Position numbers and translations under genes: made by a program
Notes under the pieces: model-generated
Databases searched by the model: none
Told to the model about the DNA's origin: nothing
The model's input: only the letters and a program-made list of their open reading frames with translations
In this document: positions 9,014 through 17,186 of the stretch, in pieces
Numbering within the stretch: the first letter of the stretch is position 1
Layout of the letters: every line of letters starts with the position of its first letter
Assembly: GCA_022826685.1 (NCBI GenBank)
Contig: JAJDUL010000068.1
Coordinates: 1-52,772 of the forward strand
DNA: 52,772 nucleotides
Direction: 5' to 3'
DNA from: Gemmatimonadota bacterium
GTDB taxonomy: Bacteria; Gemmatimonadota; Gemmatimonadetes; Palauibacterales; Palauibacteraceae

Positions 9014-11400
9014 CAGAAGCGCCACCGGTAGCTGATGCTCGGCACCAGGCCGAACACGGCGGTCTCCACCGCCTCGGTGACCGTGCGCGAGTCCCGGTTC
9101 TGGCGGAAGGCGATCGCCTGAGCGTTGAAGCGGTTGTACACGTTGAAGAGCCCGAACTGGAGTTCTCCCCGCCCCCACCTCCTGGTGGCCGACACGTCCA
9201 GACGATGATAGTCCGGAAGGCGCCTGGCGTTCCGCGGCCCGTACTCTCCCAGGATCAGGCCCGCGAACTCATACCGCGCGACGGGGTATGTCGTCGGCAG
9301 CCCCGTGGCGAAGACGAAGTTCGCCCCCAGGCTCCAGTCCTCGCCGAAGCGGTACAGTCCCGTGAGGGCGAAGTCGTGCGTCCGGTCGTAGGGGGATGGA
9401 TACCAGGCTCCACCGTTGACCCCGGGATCCGCCGCCGTGAGTCCGGGCGTCCGCTGATCCGAGCGGGCGAGGGTATAGCTCGCCCATCCGGTGAGGCGTC
9501 CGCGGGTCTTCCTCAGGAGGAATTCCGCCCCGTACCCGCGTCCCTCTCCCGGGAGGAGAAGCGTTTCGAGGCGTCGGCTGAAATAGATGTCCGCCCCGTC
9601 CACGTAGTCGATCAGATGGCGCGCCCGCTTGTAGTAGACCTCTCCCGAGAGCGCGTAGAGCCCCCCGGCGAGCGCGGTGACGTAGCCGAGCGCGAACTGG
9701 TCGGCGACGTGCGGCTTCACGTACGGCCCCACGGGATCCCACAGATCGAGCGGAGTGGGAGAGTTCGTGTTCGTCACCAACCGCAGGTACTGCCGCGTGC
9801 GGGAGTAGCTCGCCTTGAGCGACGAGGCGTCGTCGAGTCCGAAGCGCACTCCGAGCCGCGGTTCGATCCCCCCGTAGGAGACGATCGTCTCGCCGTTTCC
9901 GTACCGCGTGCTGTCCACGATGGCGCCGGGCTCGTACCGGCCCAGTGCCGGGCGATAGACGACGGGCGCATCGTTCTCGTAGTCGTAGACCGTCGCGGCG
10001 CCCCGGCGGATGAACCCGCTCGCCCGCAGCCCGTAGCGGAGCGCCAGGCGTCCGATCTCCGTTTCGTGTTCGAGGTACGCCTCGGGAGCGAGGCCCTTCC
10101 GGGACTCGAACTCCGTCGCGATGACCGCAGAGCCCTCTCCGGGAGCGATGTTCGCGGGCTGGATCTCGTAGCTGCGGAGCCCCAGCCCGAACTCCAGCCG
10201 GTCCGACGGACTCAGATCCCACGACTCGTCGACGGCGACGCTGAAGTTGCGGATCGCGGCATCGAGCGAGGCGGACCGGGCGTTGAAGCTGCTCTGTATG
10301 TGATACTCGTAATCGCTGTAGGTCACCGTCAGATGGGAGAAGACCGGGCCGAAGACGTGGTTCCAGCGCAGCGTGCCCGTCGCGTTTCCCCACGCGGCGG
10401 AGGCCTGGGCCCCGATCCGCAACCGGTCGCGGCCGAAGTAACCGGAGAGCATGACCTGGCCGGTGGCGCCGTAGCGCGCATTCGCCTTGGCGTTGAGGTC
10501 GTAGAAGTAGGCGGTGCTCTCCTGGATCGAGGGATCGCTCGACAGGCCCAGGAAGAGGTCCGCGTAGGTGCGGCGGCCCGCGACGAGCCACGATCCCCGC
10601 CCGTCGAGGAGAGGCCCCTGGAGGCTCAGGCGGCTGGAGAGGAGGCCGATCGTCGCCGCCCCCTCGAACTCGCGCGAGTTGCCCTCGCGCTGGTGAATCT
10701 CCAGCACGGAAGAGAGCCGGCCGCCGTAACGGGCCGGGATCCCGCCCTTGTAGAGCGTGACGTCCCCCACCGCGTCCGAGTTGAAGGTCGAGAAGAGGCC
10801 GATGGCGTGAGCCGGATTGAAGACCTCGGAGTCGTCGAGGCGAATCTGGTTCTCGTCGCCCGCGCCCCCGCGCACGTTGATCGCGGTCGTCGCGTCGTTC
10901 GCCGTGCTGACTCCGGGATAGAGGGTCAGCGTGCGGACCGGATCCGCCTCGCCGAGGACGAGCGGGAGTTCGGAGAGGGAGGGGACGTCGAGCCGGACGA
11001 CGCTCATGTCCACGCTCGCCGGGTCGAGGTCCGGAGGTTCCCGGTCGGCGGTCACCGTGAGTTCTGACACGATGACCGGTCTGAGGGGGAGCGCGAAGTC
11101 CAGCGACGTTGTCTCGTTGAGGTCCACGACCTCGGTCACGGTCTCGTAGCCGAGGCTCGAGACGCGGACCGAATACCGCGCGGGGGGCAACTCGATCGAG
11201 TAGAAGCCGAACCGGTTGGTCCCGATGACGAGGCCACGCTCCACGATGTCGAGCCGGGCGGCCCGGATGACCTCATCGTTCTCCGCTACCCGCACGTAGC
11301 CCGAGAGGCGCACCGCATCGGGTTCCTGTGCGTGTGCGCCGCCGGCGCCGACCGCCGCCACGGCCCCCGTGAGGGACAGAATCGCCAGCGCTGCTCTCAT
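9013..11400 (-). CDS. TonB-dependent outer-membrane receptor with carboxypeptidase-like domain
   Basis: A 795-residue outer-membrane protein with a signal peptide (cleavage near AHAQ, residue 25). A carboxypeptidase-regulatory-like beta domain (about 30-110) comes next, with YSIELPPARYSVRVSSLGY typical of it. The plug domain (about 130-235) contains NVRGGAGDENQIRLDD. The remaining residues form the beta-barrel, ending in SYRWRF with a terminal aromatic residue expected by the BAM machinery. It would import a bulky substrate using TonB energy. The cargo is not predictable; the coupled DUF4249 lipoprotein is its likely surface partner. Confidence 0.91.
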   Translation of the reverse strand: MRAALAILSLTGAVAAVGAGGAHAQEPDAVRLSGYVRVAENDEVIRAARLDIVERGLVIGTNRFGFYSIELPPARYSVRVSSLGYETVTEVVDLNETTSLDFALPLRPVIVSELTVTADREPPDLDPASVDMSVVRLDVPSLSELPLVLGEADPVRTLTLYPGVSTANDATTAINVRGGAGDENQIRLDDSEVFNPAHAIGLFSTFNSDAVGDVTLYKGGIPARYGGRLSSVLEIHQREGNSREFEGAATIGLLSSRLSLQGPLLDGRGSWLVAGRRTYADLFLGLSSDPSIQESTAYFYDLNAKANARYGATGQVMLSGYFGRDRLRIGAQASAAWGNATGTLRWNHVFGPVFSHLTVTYSDYEYHIQSSFNARSASLDAAIRNFSVAVDESWDLSPSDRLEFGLGLRSYEIQPANIAPGEGSAVIATEFESRKGLAPEAYLEHETEIGRLALRYGLRASGFIRRGAATVYDYENDAPVVYRPALGRYEPGAIVDSTRYGNGETIVSYGGIEPRLGVRFGLDDASSLKASYSRTRQYLRLVTNTNSPTPLDLWDPVGPYVKPHVADQFALGYVTALAGGLYALSGEVYYKRARHLIDYVDGADIYFSRRLETLLLPGEGRGYGAEFLLRKTRGRLTGWASYTLARSDQRTPGLTAADPGVNGGAWYPSPYDRTHDFALTGLYRFGEDWSLGANFVFATGLPTTYPVARYEFAGLILGEYGPRNARRLPDYHRLDVSATRRWGRGELQFGLFNVYNRFNAQAIAFRQNRDSRTVTEAVETAVFGLVPSISYRWRF

Positions 11401-11449
11401 CTCGAAGCGGATGACGTCCTCCGCCTGAAGCCGAGGTCTTCGGCGGGGT

Positions 11450-12178
11450 TCAGTCGGGAAGCGTCAGGACCTGGCCCGGATAGATCCGGCTCCCGTTCAG
11501 GTTGTTCGCGGATCGGAGGCGGGTCACGGTCGTCTCGTGTCGACGGGCGATCTCCCAGAGCGAATCGCCCGCCCTCACCCGGTACCGCCCCCCGCCGGCG
11601 ACGTATTGCTGCGCGCTGGCGCGCGTGATTCGCTCGACGTAGGCGGCGTACTGCTGCGGGAAGAGCGCCACGTGGTAGTGCGGCGGGCGGCGCTCCAGGG
11701 AAACCTCGAGCACCCCCGATCCCTCGAGCTGGAGCAGCACACGCTCCAGCCAACCGCGGCACTTCGGGCCGGGGACGCGCAGGTCGAGCGCCATGCCGGT
11801 GGGGTGTACGGAGCGCGGGGAGGCGTTTCGCGGCTGCCGGTTCATCGGGCGCGTCAGGCTCGTGACCACGAGTCGCTCGCCGCACGCACGCCGGTACTGC
11901 GACGCAAGCCGGGAGATGAACAGATCTACTTCGGGCCGCGCGTAAGGGAACGAGATTTCGTGAAGCTCGAAGTCCGCCGTTGCGGTCACGGGCACGAGAT
12001 AACCGGCGTCGACGAAGCGCCGCACCTGCTCGGGCGTCGCGATGTAGGTGAAGTCGTGCTGACGGGCGACACGGTTCTGGCGATCCAGCGAACTCGTGGA
12101 CCCGCGTAGACTCTGTCCCGAGACCTCGCCGGGCACGGCGACGGCCAGGAGGAACGGTAACGTTGCCCAGGTTTTCAC
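11450..12178 (-). CDS. DUF5715 family exported protein with C-terminal LysM
   Basis: About 242 residues from the GTG at 12178. A signal peptide comes first, then an M15-peptidase-like domain with HPTGMALD (His125, Asp132) and HYHVAL (His167/169). These are arranged like the zinc ligands of D,D-carboxypeptidases. A LysM repeat fills residues 198-242 (YRVRAGDSLWEIA) and would bind peptidoglycan. GTG at 12178 is preferred because GGAGG precedes it by four bases; an in-frame start at 12202 is possible. The role is probably cell-wall binding or cleavage; catalysis is inferred from residue pattern only. Confidence 0.8.
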   Translation of the reverse strand: MKTWATLPFLLAVAVPGEVSGQSLRGSTSSLDRQNRVARQHDFTYIATPEQVRRFVDAGYLVPVTATADFELHEISFPYARPEVDLFISRLASQYRRACGERLVVTSLTRPMNRQPRNASPRSVHPTGMALDLRVPGPKCRGWLERVLLQLEGSGVLEVSLERRPPHYHVALFPQQYAAYVERITRASAQQYVAGGGRYRVRAGDSLWEIARRHETTVTRLRSANNLNGSRIYPGQVLTLPD

Positions 12179-12285
12179 GATGCCTCCACCCCGCTGATCC
12201 ACCCCACCTGAACTCCACCGGAACCTGAAACATAAGCAAACGGGGCGTCGACGTTCAACTTTTTGCCGATCAGTGGCACCGCGCG

Positions 12286-13221
12286 CTACGCCTCGTGGCG
12301 GATCCCGAAGAACCGTTCTCGCCGGGCGAGGGCGCGGCGGAGCGCATCGGGGTCGGCGCGGGTGAAACGGATGGGCGTGCCCGGCCGGGCCTGCGCGAAG
12401 GCGTCAAGGGCGATCGGGTCCACGGAGCCGAGCTTCGCGTAGCCGCCGATCGTCGGGCGATCCCGCATGAAGACGAGCGGCAGACCGTCGCCCGTGACCT
12501 GAACGGTCCCGTCCACGAGAGGCGTCGAGTCGAGGACGCGCGGGCCCGAACCCAGGGCGGGGCCGGCGAGACGGCCCGCGGTTCTGTCGCTCGCCGGGTC
12601 GACCGTCCATTCCGCGTCGAACACCCGCTCCCGGTCCGCGTTCGAGAACTCGGCCCACTCGTAGCCGACGATCAGCGGCAGCGTCAGCGAGGCCGTGTTG
12701 GGCGGTACGAGTTCGCGGGGCACCCGCCGCACCGGACACGCGCGCGCGGGTTCACCCCACCGAAGCGGTTCGCCCGCGCGCAGCGGCCGGCCGAGCAGCC
12801 CCGGCCATCCGTCGCGCACGACGGCCGACGCGGAGCCGAACGCCGTGGGGACATCGAGTCCGCCGGGGAACGCGACGAAGGCGCGCATGCCGGTTGCGCT
12901 GTAACCGAGCCGGAGCACCTGGCCCGGTCGGGCCCGAACGGTGCGCCAGGCGCCCGTTTCGACGCCGTCGAGCCTGGCGGCGCAGTCGGCCCCCGTCAGC
13001 GCGACGGCGGTCTCGACGGCGAAGCGCAGGGCGAAGCCGCCCAGGGTGATCTCGAGCGCGGCGGCCGCCGGATCGTTACCGAGCAGCCGGTTGGCCCAGA
13101 GGTACGCGCGCTGGTCCATGGCGCCCCCGGGGGCGAGTCCGGCCCGGCGGCCGGTCCGCCGGCCCAGGTCCTGGATCGTGCAGAACGGGCCGGGGCGGTC
13201 CACGACGCCGTGCGGGCTCAT
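12286..13221 (-). CDS. pxpC: 5-oxoprolinase subunit C (biotin-dependent carboxyltransferase-like)
   Basis: A 311-residue protein of the KipA/PxpC family, recognised by the N-terminal TIQDLGR and the APGGAMD motif followed by a long all-beta domain. With PxpA and PxpB it makes the ATP-dependent 5-oxoprolinase that opens pyroglutamate to glutamate in the cytoplasm. Its ATG at 13221 overlaps the PxpB stop by four bases. The gene order A-B-C on the minus strand is the canonical one. The C-terminal end is complete and nothing looks damaged. Confidence 0.92.
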   Translation of the reverse strand: MSPHGVVDRPGPFCTIQDLGRRTGRRAGLAPGGAMDQRAYLWANRLLGNDPAAAALEITLGGFALRFAVETAVALTGADCAARLDGVETGAWRTVRARPGQVLRLGYSATGMRAFVAFPGGLDVPTAFGSASAVVRDGWPGLLGRPLRAGEPLRWGEPARACPVRRVPRELVPPNTASLTLPLIVGYEWAEFSNADRERVFDAEWTVDPASDRTAGRLAGPALGSGPRVLDSTPLVDGTVQVTGDGLPLVFMRDRPTIGGYAKLGSVDPIALDAFAQARPGTPIRFTRADPDALRRALARRERFFGIRHEA

Positions 13222-13889
13222 CCGCCCGCAGCCTCGTACTCGTCCCGGCCGATCGGACGGAACTCGACCGAACCTCCGGGTCGAAAGCGCGCGATCCGCT
13301 CGGCGGCATCGGCAAAGAACGCGGCGGGAACGCGGCCGATCAGACGCCAGCCCCCCGGCCCCGCCGCCGGATAGATGCCGGTGCGCCGATCCGCGATCCC
13401 GACGGATCCCGTTTCCACCCGCGGACGGGGCGTCGTGAGGCGCGGCATCGCGATCCGCGCGTTCACGTCACCCATGTATGCGAACCCCGGCGCGAACCCG
13501 GTCGCGAGTACGGCGTATGTCGTGCCGCTGTGGAGCCGCGCCACCTCCGCCACGTCCACGCCCGCGTGCGCCGCCACGGCCTCGAGGTCGGGCGCCAACT
13601 CCGGATCGTAGCACACCGGCAGCGACACGGGGTCTCCCGCGTCGATCCCGGGCGCGTCCGCGAGAGATGCTTCAGCGCCCGCGGCCAGCCTGGACTCTAC
13701 ATCCGTCGCGTTCCAACTGTGGGGCGAGCCCTCGACGAGCAGTCGGTTGAAGGCCGGAATCGTCGTGCGAAGATCCGGCAACGCCTCGCGCGCGTAGCGT
13801 TCGAGATCGAGGACGCGGGCGATTCCATCCCGGTCCGGCGCCACCGGAAGCGTGACCAGGGCGCTCACCGGCCCCGGGAAAGTGATCAC
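13218..13889 (-). CDS. pxpB: 5-oxoprolinase subunit B (KipI-like)
   Basis: A 223-residue KipI/PxpB family protein. Key stretches are PVCYDPELAPDLEAVA, the block LATGFAPGFAYMG and PRPRVETGSVGIAD, all typical of the allophanate-hydrolase-subunit-1 fold. GTG at 13889 is chosen because the frame upstream runs into pxpA, whose stop is at 13897. An AAGAAG lies about ten bases before it. The N-terminus is short compared with Bacillus KipI: the usual early GD-A block is not obvious, so the exact start remains uncertain. It works with PxpA and PxpC in pyroglutamate hydrolysis. Confidence 0.87.
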   Translation of the reverse strand: MITFPGPVSALVTLPVAPDRDGIARVLDLERYAREALPDLRTTIPAFNRLLVEGSPHSWNATDVESRLAAGAEASLADAPGIDAGDPVSLPVCYDPELAPDLEAVAAHAGVDVAEVARLHSGTTYAVLATGFAPGFAYMGDVNARIAMPRLTTPRPRVETGSVGIADRRTGIYPAAGPGGWRLIGRVPAAFFADAAERIARFRPGGSVEFRPIGRDEYEAAGG

Positions 13890-13896
13890 CGGCGAT

Positions 13897-14628
13897 CTAC
13901 TTCTTGCGCGGCACGAGTTCGCGGATGCGGCAGAGCACCGCCGTCGCGGAAGGGTTGTCGCCGTGAACGCAGAGCGTCTCCGCCGCCACCGGCAGAGGAC
14001 CCTCGGGCGTCTCCACGAATCCGTCGAGGAGATTCGCCACGTGGCCGGCGACGGCATCCGCGTCGGAGAGGACGGCCCCGTCGATCCCGCGCGCCTGAAG
14101 ACGCCCGTCCGGCGCGTAGGCCCGATCCGCGAAGGCCTCGAATGCCAGCTTCAACTCCGTGTGCTCCAGCATCGCCACGTGCCGCCTGCGCTCCGGCGTC
14201 GCCTGCAGGACGAAGGCGAGCGACGGGTCCAGGGCGGCCACGCCTTCCGCCAGCCGCGTGAGAAGCCGGTCATCCTTCATCATGGCGAGGTACAGCGCTC
14301 CGTGGGGCTTCACGTGTCGTAGCCGGACGCCCAGCGCCGCCGCGACGCCCTGCAGCGCCCCGATCTGCGCCTGCATCTCGAGCACCAGCGAGTCGAGCGG
14401 CCAGTCCAGCCGCAGGCGCCCGAAGTTCCGCCGGTCGGGATAGCCCGGGTGCGCCCCCGCCTGCACGCCGTGCTCGGCCGCCAGCTCGAGCGTTCGAGCC
14501 ATCGTATCGGGATCCCCGGCGTGCCCGCCGCAGGCGATGTTGGCCTGGTCGATCAGCGGCATTACCGCTTCGTCGGCCCCCTTCTCCCAGGGTCCGTAGC
14601 TCTCCCCCATGTCGCAGTTGATCAGCAT
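13897..14628 (-). CDS. pxpA: 5-oxoprolinase subunit A (LamB/YcsF family)
   Basis: A 243-residue protein with the LamB/YcsF signatures: INCDMGESYGPW at the start, IACGGHAGDP, QAGAHPGYPDR and HVKPHGALY. It is the catalytic A subunit of the bacterial 5-oxoprolinase. The ATG at 14628 gives the family's standard N-terminus, and the much longer frame upstream is shadow. It is the first gene of the pxpABC unit and lies divergent to the M19 dipeptidase across 153 bp. The neighbouring GGT-type enzyme on the same strand could generate pyroglutamate from gamma-glutamyl compounds. Confidence 0.95.
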   Translation of the reverse strand: MLINCDMGESYGPWEKGADEAVMPLIDQANIACGGHAGDPDTMARTLELAAEHGVQAGAHPGYPDRRNFGRLRLDWPLDSLVLEMQAQIGALQGVAAALGVRLRHVKPHGALYLAMMKDDRLLTRLAEGVAALDPSLAFVLQATPERRRHVAMLEHTELKLAFEAFADRAYAPDGRLQARGIDGAVLSDADAVAGHVANLLDGFVETPEGPLPVAAETLCVHGDNPSATAVLCRIRELVPRKK

Positions 14629-14781
14629 GCGGGAAGATACCCATGCCGGAAGGGCGCCCGCACCTGTCGCCCGCCACGACGCCGCTCCGGACGCGGCACG
14701 GCTGGCGGCGCGCCGTCCGCCAAGCGAGAATCCATTGTGGGGCATATTGGCTACTGCGTTTGTCAACGGGGGCCGTGCAAT

Positions 14782-15978
14782 ATGATGCGAATACTCACCC
14801 GGACGCCGGCGCTGGCGGTTCTGTCCGCGCTCGTTTTCGGACTCGCGGCCGCGGAGGCGCGCGCGCAGGACGAGCACCTCGAGATCGCGAAACGCGTGCT
14901 GTCGAGCGTCCCCCTGTTCGACGGACACAATGATCTGCCCTGGGCGATCCGGAACGCGGACGCTCCCCGCGATGTCCGCGCCTACGACATCTCGCGCTCC
15001 ACGCCGGGGCACACCGATCTCGCTCGACTTCGGGCCGGCGGCGTCGGGGCCCAGTTCTGGTCCGTCTACGTCCCCGCCTCGGTCATGCAGGAGGGCGGCG
15101 GCGCGCGCATGCAGCTGGAGCAGATCGACATCGCGCTCCAGATCATCGCCGATCACCGGGAGGACCTGGGGCTCGCGGTCACCGCCGCGGAGGTGATGGA
15201 CCAGTTCCACCGCGGCAAGGTCGCCTCGATGCTCGGCATGGAGGGAGGCCACGCGATCGAGAACTCGCTCGGCGCTCTGCGTGCTTTTTATGCGCTCGGC
15301 GTGCGGTACATGACGCTCACGCACAGCGCCAACCTCCCGTGGGCCGACTCCTGCTGCGCGCTGCCCGAACTCGGAGGACTCTCGCCGTTCGGCCGGGAGG
15401 TCGTGCGCGAGATGAACTGGCTGGGCATGCTGGTCGACATCTCGCACGTGTCGCCGGGAAGCATGCACGATGCGCTCGACGTGACCGAGGCGCCGGTGAT
15501 CTTCTCGCATTCCTCCGCCAGGGCGGTGACGGACCACCCGCGCAACGTCCCGGACGATGTGTTGCGCCGGCTGCCCGAAAACGGCGGCGTGGTCATGGTC
15601 ACGTTCGTCGAGTCCTTCGTGAACGAGGACGTCGCGACCTACGTCGGCCCGCCGGAGGGACGCCCGCGCGCCACGATGGCCGACGTCGTGGCGCATATCG
15701 AGCACATCCGCGACGTGGCGGGAATCGACCATGTCGCGATCGGGGGCGACTACGACGGCATCGACCGGGGGCCGGTCGGCCTGGAGGACGTGTCGACCTA
15801 CCCCGCCCTGTTCGCCGAACTCTCCCGCCGCGGGTGGACCGAATCCGAACTTCGGGCCCTCGCGGCCGACAACCTGCTTCGCGTCATGAGGGCCACCGAA
15901 GCGACCGCACGCCGGCTCCAGGCCGAACGCGGTCCCTCCATGGCCACGATCGAGGAACTGGACGGGCTGGTGCCTTGA
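14782..15978 (+). CDS. Exported membrane-dipeptidase family (M19) peptidase
   Basis: A 398-residue zinc dipeptidase of the renal dipeptidase family with a Sec signal peptide (cleavage near ARAQ, residue 29). Metal-site residues are visible: His49 and Asp51 (DGHNDLPW), Glu154 (MEGGH), His222 (DISHVS) and His243 (FSHSSARAV). The family hydrolyses dipeptides, including D-residue dipeptides. The start is ATG at 14782, directly followed by a second ATG. It begins a plus-strand cluster with two FAH paralogues and a permease. Confidence 0.95.
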   Translation: MMRILTRTPALAVLSALVFGLAAAEARAQDEHLEIAKRVLSSVPLFDGHNDLPWAIRNADAPRDVRAYDISRSTPGHTDLARLRAGGVGAQFWSVYVPASVMQEGGGARMQLEQIDIALQIIADHREDLGLAVTAAEVMDQFHRGKVASMLGMEGGHAIENSLGALRAFYALGVRYMTLTHSANLPWADSCCALPELGGLSPFGREVVREMNWLGMLVDISHVSPGSMHDALDVTEAPVIFSHSSARAVTDHPRNVPDDVLRRLPENGGVVMVTFVESFVNEDVATYVGPPEGRPRATMADVVAHIEHIRDVAGIDHVAIGGDYDGIDRGPVGLEDVSTYPALFAELSRRGWTESELRALAADNLLRVMRATEATARRLQAERGPSMATIEELDGLVP

Positions 15979-16010
15979 GACCGACCGTCCCCAACCGAGA
16001 GGAAAGATCC

Positions 16011-17186
16011 ATGAGAACAGCGCCGCCCAGACGAACTTCGACCGCACGGACCCTTCCGCTTGGCATGATCGCGGTCCTCTTCTCCGCGGTCTCCGTCGCC
16101 GCCCAGGATGTCGCGGGCATCGTACTCGTGGAACCGTTCAAGGTGGGGACGTTCGCGATCAGAGACGTTCCGCGCGTCGGGCTCGTGCTGCGTGACGCCT
16201 TCATCGTCGACATCGAACTGGCGAACGAAGTGCTCGAGCGGAACCGCGCATATCCGAGAGTGCCGGCGCCGACCGACATGCTCGACCTCATCGGCCGCTA
16301 CGAGTACGGACTCCAGCGGCGCCTGTACGAGATCGTCAACGAGACGGTGGCTTATCAGCGGCTCTCCGGTCCCACTCGCGCGGAGTACGTCTACGACGTC
16401 GATGAGGTCCGGATCCTCCCGCCCATCATGTACCCGGGCAAGATCCTGAACGCGGCGAGCAACTTCTACAGCCGCGTCGCCGCGGACGCGCCCGAAGGGG
16501 AGAGGGAGGAAGCGGTCCGCGAGCGCCGTGAGAACCGCGGCGTGCCCTATCTCTACCTCAAGCCGTCGCGCGGCGCGGTGGTCGGGACGAGCGACCGGAT
16601 CGTGATTCCCCACGGCCGGAGCCAGACCGACTGGGAGGTGGAACTCGGCGTGATCATGGGGCGGGCGGCAAAGTACGTCGCCTCCGAGGATGCCCAGGCG
16701 ACCGTATTCGGGTACACGGTGACGATCGACGTGTCCGACCGCGGCGGGCGTCCCCCGGGCGGCAACCCGACGGCCTCGGACTGGCTGGTCGAGAAGGGGC
16801 ACGACACGTTCGCGCCGATGGGACCGTGGATCGTCCCGAAGGAGTTCTACGGCGACCCGATGGAGCAGTTGCGTCAGACGCTGGACGTCGGCGGAGAGCG
16901 CATGCAGGAAGCCACGGCGGTAGACATGATCCACTCGCTGTGGGAGTTGATCGAATACGCATCCTCGATCCTGACGCTGTTCCCGGGCGACGTGATCAAC
17001 CTCGGCACCTCGGGCGGGGTCGGCATGGGCGAGGCGCGGTTCCTTCAGCCGGGCGACGTCGTCACGGCGACGATCGACGGGATCGGCACGATCGAACTTC
17101 CCGTGGTGGAGGGGCCGGAGCCTCTCGGCGAGACGGGCGTCCGGCTGCCGCCCGTGAGCAACTACCGGCGGGATCCCGGCTCATGA
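16011..17186 (+). CDS. Exported fumarylacetoacetate hydrolase family protein, copy 1
   Basis: A 391-residue FAH-fold protein with an unexpected Sec signal (MIAVLFSAVSVAAQ, residues 19-32). The metal-binding Glu209 and Glu211 (WEVELG) and Asp240 (IDVSDR) are present, as are the later FAPMGPWIV, LFPGDVIN and GTSGGVG blocks. The family usually acts in the cytoplasm on C-C bonds of beta-diketones or on decarboxylation and hydration steps. A good AGGAAAG Shine-Dalgarno precedes the ATG at 16011. The stop overlaps the start of copy 2 (ATGA). Fold and export signal are seen; the reaction is unknown. Confidence 0.9.
   Translation: MRTAPPRRTSTARTLPLGMIAVLFSAVSVAAQDVAGIVLVEPFKVGTFAIRDVPRVGLVLRDAFIVDIELANEVLERNRAYPRVPAPTDMLDLIGRYEYGLQRRLYEIVNETVAYQRLSGPTRAEYVYDVDEVRILPPIMYPGKILNAASNFYSRVAADAPEGEREEAVRERRENRGVPYLYLKPSRGAVVGTSDRIVIPHGRSQTDWEVELGVIMGRAAKYVASEDAQATVFGYTVTIDVSDRGGRPPGGNPTASDWLVEKGHDTFAPMGPWIVPKEFYGDPMEQLRQTLDVGGERMQEATAVDMIHSLWELIEYASSILTLFPGDVINLGTSGGVGMGEARFLQPGDVVTATIDGIGTIELPVVEGPEPLGETGVRLPPVSNYRRDPGS

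Noticed and set aside
9205..11067. Plus-strand 620-codon frame opposite the TonB receptor
   Set aside because: Antisense shadow of a well-supported receptor gene.
12286..14628. Urea carboxylase / allophanate hydrolase genes
   Set aside because: PxpB/PxpC share those domains, but the adjacent LamB/YcsF gene and the A-B-C order identify 5-oxoprolinase.
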